Below are positions 1 to 9,641 of a stretch of DNA of 64,000 bases, piece after piece. The translations under genes and the position numbers were made by a program. The stretch spans positions 186,001-250,000 of the forward strand of contig NZ_OX336385.1 of assembly GCF_946902905.1 (NCBI RefSeq). Reading direction: 5' to 3'. The first letter of the stretch is position 1, and each line of letters starts with the position of its first letter. The notes beneath the pieces were generated by a model, which was given only the letters and a program-made list of their open reading frames with translations, searched no databases and was not told the DNA's origin. Origin of the DNA: Streptococcus sp. Marseille-Q6470 (GTDB lineage Bacteria > Bacillota > Bacilli > Lactobacillales > Streptococcaceae).

Positions 1-447
1 TGTATTTCCATGACCTACGCCTTGTCACGAATGATTTATAGTTTGGCTCGTGATGGCCTCTTGCCTCAGAGCTTTAAACAAGTGACTAAGACAAGTCGTG
101 TTCCAAAGAATGCGACCATTTTAACAGGTCTTGTTTCAGCAATTGCAGCTGGGATTTTCCCTCTATCAAGTATCGCAGCCTTTCTAAACATTTGTACTTT
201 AGCTTATCTCATTCTCCTAGCTTATGGAATTATCAAATTAAGAAAAGACAAGGGAGAACCTAAAGAGGGAGAATTTAAAACTCCTCTGGTACCTTTTTTA
301 CCAATCTTGTCTATTCTGATTTGTCTGTCCTTCATGCTTCAATATACTCTTGAAACTTGGATAGCATTTGTATTAGCCTTAGCAGTAGGAGTTATTATTT
401 ACTTTACTTATGGCTATAAAAACTCTACACTATCAAAAAATCAATAA
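1..447 (+). CDS. APC-family amino acid permease, C-terminal part (5' end outside window)
   Basis: The reading frame is open from base 1 and encodes about 148 residues, so the true start lies upstream of the window. The visible part begins near a cytoplasmic loop with ARDGLLP followed by a conserved SRVP segment, which is typical of amino acid-polyamine-organocation permeases of the cationic amino acid transporter type. Four hydrophobic membrane segments follow, two pairs separated by a charged loop (LRKDKGEPKEGEFKTP). It probably imports an amino acid across the cytoplasmic membrane; substrate cannot be told from this fragment. It converges with dacA and shares a terminator with it. Confidence 0.8.
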   Translation, partial: CISMTYALSRMIYSLARDGLLPQSFKQVTKTSRVPKNATILTGLVSAIAAGIFPLSSIAAFLNICTLAYLILLAYGIIKLRKDKGEPKEGEFKTPLVPFLPILSILICLSFMLQYTLETWIAFVLALAVGVIIYFTYGYKNSTLSKNQ

Positions 448-450
448 AGA

Positions 451-478
451 AAAAATCGCGATTTCTCGCGATTTTTTT
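451..478. terminator. Bidirectional intrinsic terminator between permease and dacA
   Basis: AAAAATCGCGA, a short loop and TCGCGATTTTT form an AT-flanked hairpin with A and T runs on the two sides. It lies between two convergent genes and can serve both; it overlaps the dacA stop codon. Confidence 0.8.
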
Positions 479-1718
479 ATAATTTTTCATTTACAAATCG
501 AACGAAACGATTCCACCATACTTTTAAGAAAAAGGCTTTTTCAACATTTTTTTCAGCAACCATATCAAAGGTTGGATTATCAGTAGTAATATAACCTTGA
601 CCAACTAAGTCTTTGTCTTCATAAGTCAGATGACCAACCACTGTACCTGCCTCAAGTGGTGCAGTATGCTCAGTACTATCAGGTGTATAAGTAATAGATG
701 ACTGTGCGCGACTACCGAGACGTTGAACGATTTTTATATCTTCTTTAGCGACTGCTGTAACAGTATCTTGCTTTCCGTCATAAATTGGAGATTTACTATC
801 TTGATAGCTTTCCCCTTGATTGACGATTGTTTGAAGAGCGAAATTGGATGAGATATAATCTAGAAGAGCTGAAGTTGCTGTGAAACGAGCGTAGGGATTG
901 GTATCTTGGTTGTCAGCGTTAAGGACAACTGTAATGATTCGCATTCCTTTTTCTACAGTTGTTCCGACAAAGGATGCTCCAGCTTTATCAGTCGTACCAG
1001 TTTTAAGACCATCAACACCACCACGATAGGCAGGTAATCCCTCTAACATATAGTTTGTAGAATGAATAGTCATCCCTGCAAAAGTAGAAGAAGGTTTCTT
1101 TGTGATTTCTAAAACCTGAGGATACTTGAGGATAAGATTACGAGCGACAACTGCAACATCATAGGCACTCATCTTGTTTTCGTCATCTTTCTTAGAGCCA
1201 GGATAGATATTATCTCCAAGAGTTTCATTATTTAGACCAGTTGAATTGACGAGGGTAGCATCTTGAATTCCCCATTCAAGAAGTTTGGCTTTCATCATAT
1301 CGACAAAGTCTTTTTCAGATCCAGCAACCTTTTCTGCTAACGCGATAGCTGCACTATTGGCACTAGTTACCAATGTTGCTTCTAACAACTCTTCAACAGT
1401 ATAGTTACGAGCTTCCATAGGAACGTTACTTGCCGCAGAATTGGTTGTCAACTGGTAGGGATAATCTGAAATTTCTACCGGAGTAGAAAGAGTGATTTTA
1501 CCTTGTTCTAGAGCCTCATAGACCAAGTAAACAGTTAGCAACTTACTGATAGAGGCAATCTCTACAGGTTGAGTAGCATCTTTTTCATATAAAATCTTAC
1601 CAGTATTAGCTTCAACAGCTATGGCGTGTTTTGCTGCGACATCAAAATCCTGAGCAAAAACAGTAGTAGCCGAACCAAATGAAATAAGTGTTAGTAATGT
1701 TAAAAATAATTTCTTCAT
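477..1718 (-). CDS. dacA: D-alanyl-D-alanine carboxypeptidase (PBP3 type)
   Basis: Low-molecular-weight penicillin-binding protein of 413 residues that trims the terminal D-Ala from peptidoglycan stem pentapeptides outside the membrane. A signal peptide occupies about residues 1-22 (cleavage near VFAQ). The three catalytic motifs are present: SISK at 56-59 with Ser56 as nucleophile, SAN at 119-121 and KTGT at 239-242. A C-terminal beta domain follows, and the last 20 residues (FFLKVWWNRFVRFVNEKL) form an amphipathic helix of the kind that anchors these enzymes to the membrane. Length and motif spacing fit streptococcal PBP3. It is transcribed alone, convergent with the permease. Confidence 0.93.
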   Translation of the reverse strand: MKKLFLTLLTLISFGSATTVFAQDFDVAAKHAIAVEANTGKILYEKDATQPVEIASISKLLTVYLVYEALEQGKITLSTPVEISDYPYQLTTNSAASNVPMEARNYTVEELLEATLVTSANSAAIALAEKVAGSEKDFVDMMKAKLLEWGIQDATLVNSTGLNNETLGDNIYPGSKKDDENKMSAYDVAVVARNLILKYPQVLEITKKPSSTFAGMTIHSTNYMLEGLPAYRGGVDGLKTGTTDKAGASFVGTTVEKGMRIITVVLNADNQDTNPYARFTATSALLDYISSNFALQTIVNQGESYQDSKSPIYDGKQDTVTAVAKEDIKIVQRLGSRAQSSITYTPDSTEHTAPLEAGTVVGHLTYEDKDLVGQGYITTDNPTFDMVAEKNVEKAFFLKVWWNRFVRFVNEKL

Positions 1719-1793
1719 AGTAATTGTATTCTATCATAAAGACAAAAAATATTCTTGTTTTTATAATGAAGGTTATCAATCTTTTTGGAAATA

Positions 1794-1802
1794 TGGTAAA
1801 AT
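1794..1802 (+). promoter_or_regulatory. Extended -10 promoter for AI-2E-family gene
   Basis: TG-G-TAAAAT at 1794-1802 lies about 20 bases upstream of the GAGGAGG ribosome-binding site. No good -35 is visible, as is common for TG-extended promoters. Confidence 0.5.
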
Positions 1803-1823
1803 AGGAAAAAGAGGAGGTGGCTT

Positions 1824-2924
1824 ATGTTTCGGAGAAATAAATTGTTCTTCTGGACCACTGAGATATTATTAATTACCTTAATTTTCTACTTATGGAGAGA
1901 AATGGGTGCTATTATTACACCGTTTGTAAGTGTCGTAAATACAATCATGATTCCCTTTTTACTAGGTGGATTTCTATACTACTTAACAAATCCAATCGTC
2001 ATCTTTTTAGAGAAGGAATGTCGCATTAATCGAATCATTGGGATTTTGTTAACCCTTTGTGTCCTCATTGGTTCTCTGGTGATAGGTGTAGTATATCTTT
2101 TACCGATTTTAATCAATCAGTTGAGTAGTTTGATTAATTCTAGCCAAGGTATTTATGGTAGACTCCAAGATTTAGTAATAGAATTATCAAAATATCCTGC
2201 TTTTCAAGAGCTAGATATTCAACAAACAATTCAACAATTAAATCTTTCTTACGTTGATATTTTACAAAATATCTTAAATAGTGTGACAAATAGTGTAGGA
2301 AGTGTTCTTTCAGCTCTAGTAAGCACTGTTTTAATTATTATTATGACACCAGTTTTCTTGATTTACTTCCTTCTAGATGGGCATAAATTTTTGCCGATGC
2401 TAGAAAGAACTATTTTAAAACGAGACAAACTGAATATATCTGGTTTAATTACAAACTTGAATGCGACTATTTCCCGTTATATTAGTGGTATATCAATTGA
2501 CGCATTCATTATCGGGTGTTTGGCTTTTATCGGTTATAGTGTCATTGGTTTGAAATATGCATTGGTTTTTGCTATTTTCTCAGGTTTAGCAAATTTGATT
2601 CCTTATGTTGGACCGAGTATCGGATTAATACCGATGATTATATCAAATTTGTTTACGGATCCCCAAAAGATGATTATAGCTGTTATCTACATGTTGATTA
2701 TCCAACAAGTAGACGGGAATATCCTCTATCCCCGTATTGTTGGTGGAGTCATGAAGGTTCATCCAATTACTATTCTCGTCCTCTTATTATTATCAAGTAA
2801 TATCTACGGGGTCGTTGGTATGATTGTTGCTGTTCCTACCTATTCGATTCTAAAGGAAATATCCAAATTCCTAGTTCAACTTTATGAAAAACATAAAGAA
2901 GTACAAGAAGTAAAAGAAAAATAA
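1824..2924 (+). CDS. AI-2E family transporter (UPF0118 membrane protein)
   Basis: A 366-residue polytopic membrane protein with about eight hydrophobic segments in the AI-2E/PerM arrangement: paired helices at the N-terminus, a soluble stretch near residues 100-155, then a helix cluster containing LANLIPYVGPSIGLIP and VDGNILYPRIVGG, which are family signature regions. Members export autoinducer-2 or act in ion and osmotic homeostasis; which applies here cannot be told. A strong ribosome-binding site (GAGGAGG, 1811-1817) fixes the ATG. It ends in its own terminator. A second family member is encoded at 26767-27930, with which it shares the overall fold but only moderate similarity. Confidence 0.85.
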   Translation: MFRRNKLFFWTTEILLITLIFYLWREMGAIITPFVSVVNTIMIPFLLGGFLYYLTNPIVIFLEKECRINRIIGILLTLCVLIGSLVIGVVYLLPILINQLSSLINSSQGIYGRLQDLVIELSKYPAFQELDIQQTIQQLNLSYVDILQNILNSVTNSVGSVLSALVSTVLIIIMTPVFLIYFLLDGHKFLPMLERTILKRDKLNISGLITNLNATISRYISGISIDAFIIGCLAFIGYSVIGLKYALVFAIFSGLANLIPYVGPSIGLIPMIISNLFTDPQKMIIAVIYMLIIQQVDGNILYPRIVGGVMKVHPITILVLLLLSSNIYGVVGMIVAVPTYSILKEISKFLVQLYEKHKEVQEVKEK

Positions 2925-2935
2925 GGATTTTTAAA

Positions 2936-2968
2936 AAAGAAACAGATTCATCTGTTTCTTTATTTTTT
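2936..2968 (+). terminator. Intrinsic terminator
   Basis: AAAGAAACAGA, loop TTCA and TCTGTTTCTTT form an 11-bp stem followed by a T-rich run, 12 bases after the AI-2E-family gene. Confidence 0.8.
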
Positions 2969-3029
2969 ATCCATAGATTCAATACTTAGAGAAAGAATCA
3001 GAATAATTAACAAAAACTTTGTAAAACAC

Positions 3030-3057
3030 TTGCAATTTAGCTAAAATTTGATAAAAT
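3030..3057 (+). promoter_or_regulatory. tuf promoter
   Basis: TTGCAA at 3030-3035 and TAAAAT at 3052-3057 are separated by 16 bp, with a TG extension at 3049-3050. It gives a leader of about 65 bases ahead of tuf. Confidence 0.75.
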
Positions 3058-3128
3058 AGTAAGGAAAGTTAGACTGTATTGCCTACTGTCTATCTATAAA
3101 ATATATTTTATTGGAGGCTTTTACTCAA

Positions 3129-4325
3129 ATGGCAAAAGAAAAATACGATCGTAGTAAACCACACGTTAACATTGGTACTATCGGACACGTTGACCACGGT
3201 AAAACTACCCTAACTGCAGCTATCACAACTGTTTTGGCACGTCGCTTGCCTTCAGCAGTTAACCAACCTAAAGACTATGCGTCTATCGATGCTGCTCCAG
3301 AAGAACGCGAACGCGGTATCACAATCAACACTGCGCACGTTGAGTATGAAACTGAAAAACGTCACTACGCTCACATCGACGCTCCAGGACACGCGGACTA
3401 CGTTAAAAACATGATCACTGGTGCTGCTCAAATGGACGGAGCTATCCTTGTAGTAGCTTCAACTGACGGACCAATGCCACAAACTCGTGAGCACATCCTT
3501 CTTTCACGTCAGGTTGGTGTTAAACACTTGATCGTCTTCATGAACAAGATCGACTTGGTTGACGACGAAGAATTGCTTGAATTGGTTGAAATGGAAATCC
3601 GTGACCTTCTTTCAGAATACGACTTCCCAGGTGACGATCTTCCAGTTATCCAAGGTTCAGCTCTTAAAGCTCTTGAAGGTGACTCTAAATATGAAGACAT
3701 CATCATGGAATTGATGAACACTGTTGATGAGTACATTCCAGAACCAGAACGTGACACTGACAAACCATTGCTTCTTCCAGTCGAAGACGTATTCTCAATC
3801 ACTGGACGTGGTACAGTTGCTTCAGGACGTATCGACCGTGGTACTGTTCGTGTCAACGACGAAATCGAAATCGTTGGTATCAAAGAAGAAACTAAAAAAG
3901 CTGTTGTTACTGGTGTTGAAATGTTCCGTAAACAACTTGACGAAGGTCTTGCAGGAGATAACGTAGGTGTCCTTCTTCGTGGTGTTCAACGTGACGAAAT
4001 CGAACGTGGACAAGTTATCGCTAAACCAGGTTCAATCAACCCACACACTAAATTCAAAGGTGAAGTTTACATCCTTACTAAAGAAGAAGGTGGACGTCAC
4101 ACTCCATTCTTCAACAACTACCGCCCACAATTCTACTTCCGTACTACTGACGTTACAGGTTCAATCGAACTTCCAGCAGGTACTGAAATGGTAATGCCAG
4201 GTGATAACGTGACAATCGACGTTGAGTTGATCCACCCAATCGCCGTAGAACAAGGTACTACATTCTCTATCCGTGAGGGTGGACGTACTGTTGGTTCAGG
4301 TATGGTTACAGAAATCGAAGCTTAA
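3129..4325 (+). CDS. tuf: Elongation factor Tu
   Basis: GTPase of 398 residues that delivers aminoacyl-tRNA to the ribosomal A site. G1 motif GHVDHGKT is at residues 19-26, followed by the switch region with RERGITIN, then DAPGH and NKID. Domains 2 and 3 follow and the protein ends in [11 protein letters not shown] longer frame from a TTG at 3111 exists, but that TTG lies in the TTGGAGG ribosome-binding site, and the family N-terminus [10 protein letters not shown] sets the start at 3129. Codon use is strongly biased, with preferred codons such as GGT, GTT and CGT, as expected of a very highly expressed gene; this also creates long spurious frames on both strands. It is monocistronic. Confidence 0.98.
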   Translation: MAKEKYDRSKPHVNIGTIGHVDHGKTTLTAAITTVLARRLPSAVNQPKDYASIDAAPEERERGITINTAHVEYETEKRHYAHIDAPGHADYVKNMITGAAQMDGAILVVASTDGPMPQTREHILLSRQVGVKHLIVFMNKIDLVDDEELLELVEMEIRDLLSEYDFPGDDLPVIQGSALKALEGDSKYEDIIMELMNTVDEYIPEPERDTDKPLLLPVEDVFSITGRGTVASGRIDRGTVRVNDEIEIVGIKEETKKAVVTGVEMFRKQLDEGLAGDNVGVLLRGVQRDEIERGQVIAKPGSINPHTKFKGEVYILTKEEGGRHTPFFNNYRPQFYFRTTDVTGSIELPAGTEMVMPGDNVTIDVELIHPIAVEQGTTFSIREGGRTVGSGMVTEIEA

Positions 4326-4369
4326 TTCGATTTAGTTCCCAGAAGAACAATTATTTAAGTCAGACACTA

Positions 4370-4400
4370 AAAGAATCTTGCTTTGCAAGGTTCTTTTTTT
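4370..4400 (+). terminator. tuf terminator
   Basis: AAGAATCTTGC, loop TTT and GCAAGGTTCTT form a stem followed by a run of T. Confidence 0.85.
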
Positions 4401-4441
4401 CTAGTTATACAAAGACAAAATAAGACATTATGATAGTTGAT

Positions 4442-4449
4442 TACGAATA
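4442..4449 (+). promoter_or_regulatory. Orphan TACGAATA (possible SigX box)
   Basis: An exact SigX-box core in the tuf-tmk gap, but without the T-rich upstream run seen at comEA and dprA and 147 bases from tmk. It may be chance. Confidence 0.2.
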
Positions 4450-4536
4450 TAGAAACTTAATTAAATAAATATCTTATTTATTAACGAATGTATATCCTAG
4501 TTTTTCAGAATAAATTTTTATTAGGTTAAAAAGCTT

Positions 4537-4565
4537 TTCACAAATGCCTGTTTTTTTGATAGAAT
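4537..4565 (+). promoter_or_regulatory. tmk operon promoter
   Basis: TTCACA at 4537-4542 and TAGAAT at 4560-4565 with a 17-bp spacer and a TG at 4557-4558. It is the likely start of the tmk-holB-yabA-rsmI unit. Confidence 0.75.
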
Positions 4566-4595
4566 AGAAGGAAGAAAAAAAGAAATGAGTTCGTC

Positions 4596-5234
4596 ATGTC
4601 AAAAGGATTTTTAGTCTCTTTAGAGGGACCAGAGGGAGCTGGAAAAACGAGTGTGCTTGAAGCTATCCTTCCTTTGTTAGAAGAAAAGAATATTGATTTT
4701 TTAACAACACGTGAGCCAGGTGGTGTTTTGATTGGTGAGAAGATTCGAGAAGTTATTTTAGATCCTAGTCATACTCAGATGGATCCAAAGACAGAGTTGC
4801 TTCTCTATATTGCAAGTCGTAGACAGCACCTAGTAGAGAAGGTCTTGCCAGCACTTGCAGCTGGAAAATTGGTCATCATGGATCGTTTTATCGATAGTTC
4901 AGTTGCTTATCAAGGCTTTGGTCGTGGTTTGGATATTGAAGCGATTGATTGGCTCAATCAATTTGCGACAGATGGTCTTAAGCCAGATTTGACACTTTAT
5001 TTTGATATTGAAGTAGAAAAGGGGCTGGAACGAATCGCAGCAAACAGCAATCGTGAAGTCAATCGTTTAGATTTGGAAGGTTTAGACCTACATAGAAAAG
5101 TTCGTCAAGGCTATCTTTCCCTTCTTGAGAAAGAAGGTGAGCGTATTGTTAAAATCGATGCGAGCTTACCACTAAATCAAGTGGTTGAAAATACGAAACA
5201 AGTTTTGTTTGACAGAATGGGGCTGACAGAATGA
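4596..5234 (+). CDS. tmk: Thymidylate kinase
   Basis: Phosphorylates dTMP to dTDP, the step committing thymidine to DNA synthesis. At 212 residues it has the usual bacterial length. P-loop GPEGAGKT at residues 11-18, the [12 protein letters not shown] substrate-binding stretch and TREPGG mark the family. It begins an operon: its last four bases overlap the start of holB (ATGA), so the two replication genes are translationally coupled. Confidence 0.96.
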   Translation: MSKGFLVSLEGPEGAGKTSVLEAILPLLEEKNIDFLTTREPGGVLIGEKIREVILDPSHTQMDPKTELLLYIASRRQHLVEKVLPALAAGKLVIMDRFIDSSVAYQGFGRGLDIEAIDWLNQFATDGLKPDLTLYFDIEVEKGLERIAANSNREVNRLDLEGLDLHRKVRQGYLSLLEKEGERIVKIDASLPLNQVVENTKQVLFDRMGLTE

Positions 5235-6115
5235 ATCAAGAGCAATTAAGAGCTTGTCAACCTCAACAATTTGAGTATTTTCTACGTATCTTGGAACAAA
5301 AACAGCTGAATCATGCCTATCTATTTTCGGGTTATTTTGGAAGTCTAGAGATGGCTTTATTCCTATCTAAGAGTTTATTTTGTACAGAAAAGCAGGGTGT
5401 CTTACCATGTGAGTCTTGTCGAAATTGTAAGCTGATTGAACAGGAAGAATTTCCCGATGTCACCATTATTCGTCCGATGAATCAAATCATTAAAACGGAA
5501 CGAATCCGAGAATTAGTTGGTCAGTTTTCTCAATCAGGAATCGAAAATCAACGTCAGGTTTTTATCATTGAACAAGCAGAAAAAATGCATGTGAATGCTG
5601 CTAATTCACTACTAAAGGTCATTGAAGAACCGCAAAGTGAAACCTATATTTTTTTCTTAACCAATGATCAAGAGCAGATCTTGCCAACTATTCGAAGCCG
5701 GACACAAATTTTCCAATTTAAGAAACAAGTTGAAAGCCTTATGGATCAACTAGAACAAGCAGGATTGGTCAAAAACAAAGCAAGACTTTTGGCTGAATTT
5801 AGCCAATCGCCATCGGAAGCTGAAAAACTGACAAATCAAACAAGTTTTTGGAATTTGGTTGAAGAAAGTGAGCGTTTCTATAGCTGGTTGGAGTCTGGGA
5901 AAAAGGAATCCTACTTACAGGTTGCAAAATTAGCTAGTTTAGCAGATGACAAAGAAAAACAAGACCAAGTATTCAGAATTTTGGAAGTTTTAGCAGGTCA
6001 AGAGATTCAAAAAAATGCAGCTCGTACAATTTTGCAAAATCTCCTCGAAGCTAGAAGAATGTGGAAGGCAAATGTTTCCTTTCAAAATGCTTTAGAATTC
6101 TTAGTTTTACAATAA
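5231..6115 (+). CDS. holB: DNA polymerase III delta' subunit
   Basis: Clamp-loader subunit of 294 residues that works with delta and tau/gamma to load the beta sliding clamp. The AAA+ core is recognisable: a zinc-binding cysteine cluster (CESCRNCKL), Box motifs around [25 protein letters not shown] and the sensor region [11 protein letters not shown]. As in other delta' subunits the P-loop is degenerate ([11 protein letters not shown]). It overlaps tmk by 4 bases and is followed 30 bases later by yabA. Confidence 0.93.
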   Translation: MNQEQLRACQPQQFEYFLRILEQKQLNHAYLFSGYFGSLEMALFLSKSLFCTEKQGVLPCESCRNCKLIEQEEFPDVTIIRPMNQIIKTERIRELVGQFSQSGIENQRQVFIIEQAEKMHVNAANSLLKVIEEPQSETYIFFLTNDQEQILPTIRSRTQIFQFKKQVESLMDQLEQAGLVKNKARLLAEFSQSPSEAEKLTNQTSFWNLVEESERFYSWLESGKKESYLQVAKLASLADDKEKQDQVFRILEVLAGQEIQKNAARTILQNLLEARRMWKANVSFQNALEFLVLQ

Positions 6116-6145
6116 AATGAAAATAAATTAAAGAAAGGGCTGTCC

Positions 6146-6463
6146 ATGAACAAGAAAGAATTATTTGATGCTTTAGATGATTTTTCTCAACAATTATTGG
6201 CAACCTTGGCAGATGTCGAAGCCATCAAAAAGAATCTCAAGAGTGTTGTAGAAGAGAATACAGCTCTTCGTTTAGAGAATGATAAACTAAGAGAGCGCTT
6301 GAGTGAGGAAGAAGAAACAACTCCAACAAAGACCAAACATGTCAGAGAAAATGTGAGCCGAATTTATGACGACGGATTTCATGTGTGTCGCGATTTTTAC
6401 GGTCAACGTCGTGAACAAGATGCAGAATGTATGTTTTGTGATGAATTGTTGTTTAGGGAGTAA
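6146..6463 (+). CDS. yabA: Replication initiation control protein YabA
   Basis: A 105-residue regulator that in Bacillus binds DnaA and the sliding clamp DnaN and restrains re-initiation. The N-terminal half is a leucine-zipper coiled coil (about residues 15-60). The C-terminal part carries the zinc-binding set H-x-C with CMFCDE. It sits between holB and rsmI as in many Firmicutes. An AAAGGGCTG sequence lies upstream of the ATG. Confidence 0.93.
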   Translation: MNKKELFDALDDFSQQLLATLADVEAIKKNLKSVVEENTALRLENDKLRERLSEEEETTPTKTKHVRENVSRIYDDGFHVCRDFYGQRREQDAECMFCDELLFRE

Positions 6464-6465
6464 GC

Positions 6466-7344
6466 ATGCAGATTCAAAAAAGTTTTAAAGGTCAGTCACC
6501 TTATGGTAAGTTATATCTTGTCGCAACTCCAATTGGAAATCTAGAGGATATGACCTTTCGTGCCATTCAGACTTTGAAAGAAGTGGACTGGATTGCTGCC
6601 GAGGACACTCGTAATACTGGTCTATTGCTTAAGCATTTCGATATTTCAACCAAACAAATTAGTTTTCATGAACATAATGCCAAGGAAAAGATTCCTGATT
6701 TGATTGATTCGTTGAAACAAGGACAAAATATCGCTCAGGTCTCGGATGCGGGTCTACCTAGCATTTCTGACCCGGGGCATGATTTGGTTAAGGCGGCCAT
6801 TGAAGAAGATATAGCAGTTGTCACAGTTCCAGGTGCTAGCGCAGGAATTTCTGCCTTGATTGCCAGTGGTTTAGCTCCACAACCCCACATTTTTTTTGGA
6901 TTCTTACCTCGAAAATCGGGACAACAAAAGCATTTTTTTCAATCAAAAAAAGATTATCCTGAGACTCAGATTTTCTATGAATCTCCACATCGTGTGGCTG
7001 ATACCCTAGAAAATATGTTAGAGATCTACGGTGATCGTTCAGTTGTCTTAGTTCGAGAATTGACTAAGATTTTTGAAGAATATCAACGGGGGAAAATCTC
7101 AGAGTTATTGGAAAGTATCTCTGAAACACCGCTCAAGGGCGAGTGTCTTCTGATTGTAGAAGGTGCTAGTCTAGAAGTTGAAGATAAGGATGAAGAAGAT
7201 TTATTCTCTGAAATCCAAGAGCGCATCCAAGAAGGTGTTAAGAAAAATCAAGCCATTAAGGAAGTCGCAAAAATTTATCAGTGGAACAAAAGCCAGCTCT
7301 ACGCAGCTTATCATGAATGGGAAGAGAATCAATCGGATGACTAA
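6466..7344 (+). CDS. rsmI: 16S rRNA (cytidine1402-2'-O)-methyltransferase
   Basis: SAM-dependent tetrapyrrole-methylase-fold enzyme of 292 residues that 2'-O-methylates C1402 in the decoding centre of 16S rRNA. Family motifs: LYLVATPIGNLEDMTFRA near residue 17, AEDTRNT, SDAGLPSISDPG and VPGASA. The start is 2 bases after the yabA stop with GGGAG overlapping the yabA end. It is last in the operon and is followed by a terminator. Confidence 0.95.
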   Translation: MQIQKSFKGQSPYGKLYLVATPIGNLEDMTFRAIQTLKEVDWIAAEDTRNTGLLLKHFDISTKQISFHEHNAKEKIPDLIDSLKQGQNIAQVSDAGLPSISDPGHDLVKAAIEEDIAVVTVPGASAGISALIASGLAPQPHIFFGFLPRKSGQQKHFFQSKKDYPETQIFYESPHRVADTLENMLEIYGDRSVVLVRELTKIFEEYQRGKISELLESISETPLKGECLLIVEGASLEVEDKDEEDLFSEIQERIQEGVKKNQAIKEVAKIYQWNKSQLYAAYHEWEENQSDD

Positions 7345-7346
7345 AC

Positions 7347-7374
7347 AGGGAAGTTTGCCTTCTTCCCTTTTTTT
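7347..7374 (+). terminator. rsmI terminator, overlapping trmFO promoter
   Basis: AGGGAAG at 7347-7353 pairs with CTTCCCT at 7362-7368 across an 8-base loop, followed by a T run. The likely -35 of the trmFO promoter lies in the loop. Confidence 0.75.
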
Positions 7375-7382
7375 GTTATACT
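7355..7382 (+). promoter_or_regulatory. trmFO promoter
   Basis: TTGCCT at 7355-7360 and TATACT at 7377-7382 with a 16-bp spacer. The -35 is inside the preceding terminator hairpin. Confidence 0.55.
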
Positions 7383-7477
7383 AGTAAAAGAAAAAATAGA
7401 AAGATTTGTGGGTGTCGAACAGTCTAGTGGCTTGTTTTGATATAAACTTAGGTTCCACCCAAAGAGGTATTAGTGTC

Positions 7478-8812
7478 ATGTCTCAATCTTATATCAATGT
7501 TATCGGTGCTGGTTTAGCAGGTTCGGAAGCAGCCTACCAAATTGCAGAGCGTGGTATTCCGGTTAAACTCTATGAAATGCGTGGTGTCAAATCAACACCT
7601 CAGCATAAAACAGATAATTTTGCAGAATTAGTGTGTTCCAACTCATTACGAGGGGATGCTCTTACAAATGCTGTCGGGCTCCTCAAGGAAGAAATGCGTC
7701 GTCTTGGTTCTGTGATTTTAGAATCAGCAGAAGCAACACGGGTTCCTGCTGGTGGAGCACTTGCGGTTGATCGTGACGGATTTTCTCAAATGGTTACTGA
7801 AAAAATTGCCAATCACCCTTTAATTGAAGTGGTTCGTGATGAAATTACAGAATTGCCGACAGATGCTATTACAGTTGTTGCGACTGGTCCTTTGACGAGT
7901 GATGCCTTGGCCGAAAAGATTCATGCCCTCAATGGCGGAGACGGTTTTTATTTTTATGATGCTGCTGCTCCAATCGTAGATGTCAATACCATTGATATGA
8001 ACAAGGTCTACCTTAAATCTCGTTATGATAAGGGGGAAGCAGCTTATCTCAATGCTCCAATGACCAAACAAGAGTTTATGGATTTCCATGAAGCTTTAGT
8101 TAATGCTGAAGAAGCCCCGCTTAATTCTTTTGAAAAAGAAAAGTACTTTGAAGGATGTATGCCAATCGAAGTCATGGCAAAGCGTGGAATCAAAACCATG
8201 CTCTATGGTCCAATGAAACCAGTTGGTCTGGAATATCCAGAAGACTATAAAGGTCCTCGTGATGGCGACTTTAAAACACCGTATGCAGTTGTTCAGCTTC
8301 GTCAGGACAATGCGGCTGGAAGTCTTTATAACATCGTTGGTTTCCAAACTCACCTTAAATGGGGAGAGCAGAAGCGTGTCTTCCAAATGATTCCAGGTCT
8401 TGAAAATGCTGAGTTTGTTCGCTATGGCGTCATGCATCGTAATTCCTATATGGATTCGCCAAATCTTCTTGAACAGACCTACCGTTCTAAGAAACAGCCA
8501 AATCTTTTCTTTGCTGGTCAGATGACTGGTGTAGAGGGCTACGTTGAGTCGGCTGCTTCCGGATTAGTTGCTGGAATCAACGCTGCTCGTCTCTTTAAAG
8601 GAGAGAGCCCATCTATTTTCCCAGAAACAACAGCTATCGGTAGTTTAGCTCATTATATCACCCATGCTGATAGCAAACACTTCCAACCCATGAATGTTAA
8701 TTTTGGCATTATCAAGGAGTTAGAAGGAGAACGTATTCGTGATAAAAAGGCTCGTTATGAGAAAATTGCAGAACGTGCCTTGTCTGATTTAGAGAAATTT
8801 TTATCTGTCTAA
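7478..8812 (+). CDS. trmFO: tRNA (uracil54-C5)-methyltransferase, folate/FAD-dependent
   Basis: Makes ribothymidine at position 54 of the tRNA T-loop using methylenetetrahydrofolate and FAD. The start at 7478 gives 444 residues, the usual length. An AGAGG ribosome-binding site at 7463-7467 precedes it, and the family N-terminus [21 protein letters not shown] is the FAD-binding motif. [21 protein letters not shown] and [18 protein letters not shown] are further family signatures. A longer in-frame start at 7406 has no supporting ribosome-binding site. Confidence 0.95.
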   Translation: MSQSYINVIGAGLAGSEAAYQIAERGIPVKLYEMRGVKSTPQHKTDNFAELVCSNSLRGDALTNAVGLLKEEMRRLGSVILESAEATRVPAGGALAVDRDGFSQMVTEKIANHPLIEVVRDEITELPTDAITVVATGPLTSDALAEKIHALNGGDGFYFYDAAAPIVDVNTIDMNKVYLKSRYDKGEAAYLNAPMTKQEFMDFHEALVNAEEAPLNSFEKEKYFEGCMPIEVMAKRGIKTMLYGPMKPVGLEYPEDYKGPRDGDFKTPYAVVQLRQDNAAGSLYNIVGFQTHLKWGEQKRVFQMIPGLENAEFVRYGVMHRNSYMDSPNLLEQTYRSKKQPNLFFAGQMTGVEGYVESAASGLVAGINAARLFKGESPSIFPETTAIGSLAHYITHADSKHFQPMNVNFGIIKELEGERIRDKKARYEKIAERALSDLEKFLSV

Positions 8813-8859
8813 TTTTTTTGAAAGAATTGCTCATGATACTATAAAAATCCTTGAAATTG

Positions 8860-8868
8860 TGATAAAAT
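8860..8868 (+). promoter_or_regulatory. Extended -10 promoter for pyrH-frr
   Basis: TG-A-TAAAAT at 8860-8868, about 28 bases before the pyrH ATG; no clear -35. Confidence 0.5.
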
Positions 8869-8895
8869 AGGTAGGATGAAAAAAGGAGAGAGAAA

Positions 8896-9633
8896 ATGGT
8901 AGAACCTAAGTATAAACGTATCTTAATCAAGCTATCTGGTGAAGCCCTTGCTGGCGAACGTGGTGTCGGTATTGATATTAAAACCGTCCAAAGTATGGCC
9001 CAAGAAATCAAGGAAGTTCACGAGCTAGGAATTGAAATCGCCTTGGTTATCGGTGGTGGGAACCTTTGGCGTGGAGAACCTGCAGCAGAAGCTGGTATGG
9101 ATCGTGTTCAAGCGGATTATACTGGAATGCTAGGGACAGTCATGAATGCTCTTGTGATGGCAGACTCATTGCAACAAGCTGGAGTTGATACTCGTGTACA
9201 AACAGCTATTGCTATGCAACAAGTGGCAGAACCTTATATTCGTGGACGTGCCCTTCGTCACCTTGAAAAAGATCGTATCGTTATCTTTGGCGCGGGAATT
9301 GGTTCACCTTACTTCTCTACAGATACAACAGCGGCTCTTCGTGCAGCTGAGATTGAAGCGGACGCTATTTTGATGGCTAAGAATGGTGTAGACGGTGTCT
9401 ACAATGCGGATCCTAAGAAAGATAAAACGGCTGTTAAATTTGAAGAATTGACTCACCGTGATGTTATTAATAAAGGTCTCCGTATCATGGATTCAACAGC
9501 TTCAACTCTATCTATGGATAACGATATTGACTTGGTCGTCTTTAATATGAACCAACCTGGCAATATCAAACGTGTTGTATTTGGTGAAAATATCGGAACA
9601 ACTGTTTCAAACAATATCGAAGAAAAGGAATAA
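8896..9633 (+). CDS. pyrH: UMP kinase
   Basis: Hexameric amino-acid-kinase-fold enzyme of 245 residues that converts UMP to UDP in pyrimidine synthesis. The motifs [14 protein letters not shown] at the N-terminus, [22 protein letters not shown], and [17 protein letters not shown] place it in the PyrH family. The ribosome-binding site AAAGGAGAGAG precedes the ATG. frr follows after 8 bases, the common pyrH-frr pairing. Confidence 0.97.
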   Translation: MVEPKYKRILIKLSGEALAGERGVGIDIKTVQSMAQEIKEVHELGIEIALVIGGGNLWRGEPAAEAGMDRVQADYTGMLGTVMNALVMADSLQQAGVDTRVQTAIAMQQVAEPYIRGRALRHLEKDRIVIFGAGIGSPYFSTDTTAALRAAEIEADAILMAKNGVDGVYNADPKKDKTAVKFEELTHRDVINKGLRIMDSTASTLSMDNDIDLVVFNMNQPGNIKRVVFGENIGTTVSNNIEEKE

Positions 9634-9641
9634 AAAAAATT

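Noticed and set aside
3111-3128. Upstream TTG start for EF-Tu adding six residues
   Set aside because: The TTG is part of the TTGGAGG ribosome-binding site and the family starts at [10 protein letters not shown].
3509-4194. Long frames on both strands inside tuf
   Set aside because: Shadows caused by extreme codon bias in a highly expressed gene; no ribosome-binding sites and protein sequences of low complexity.
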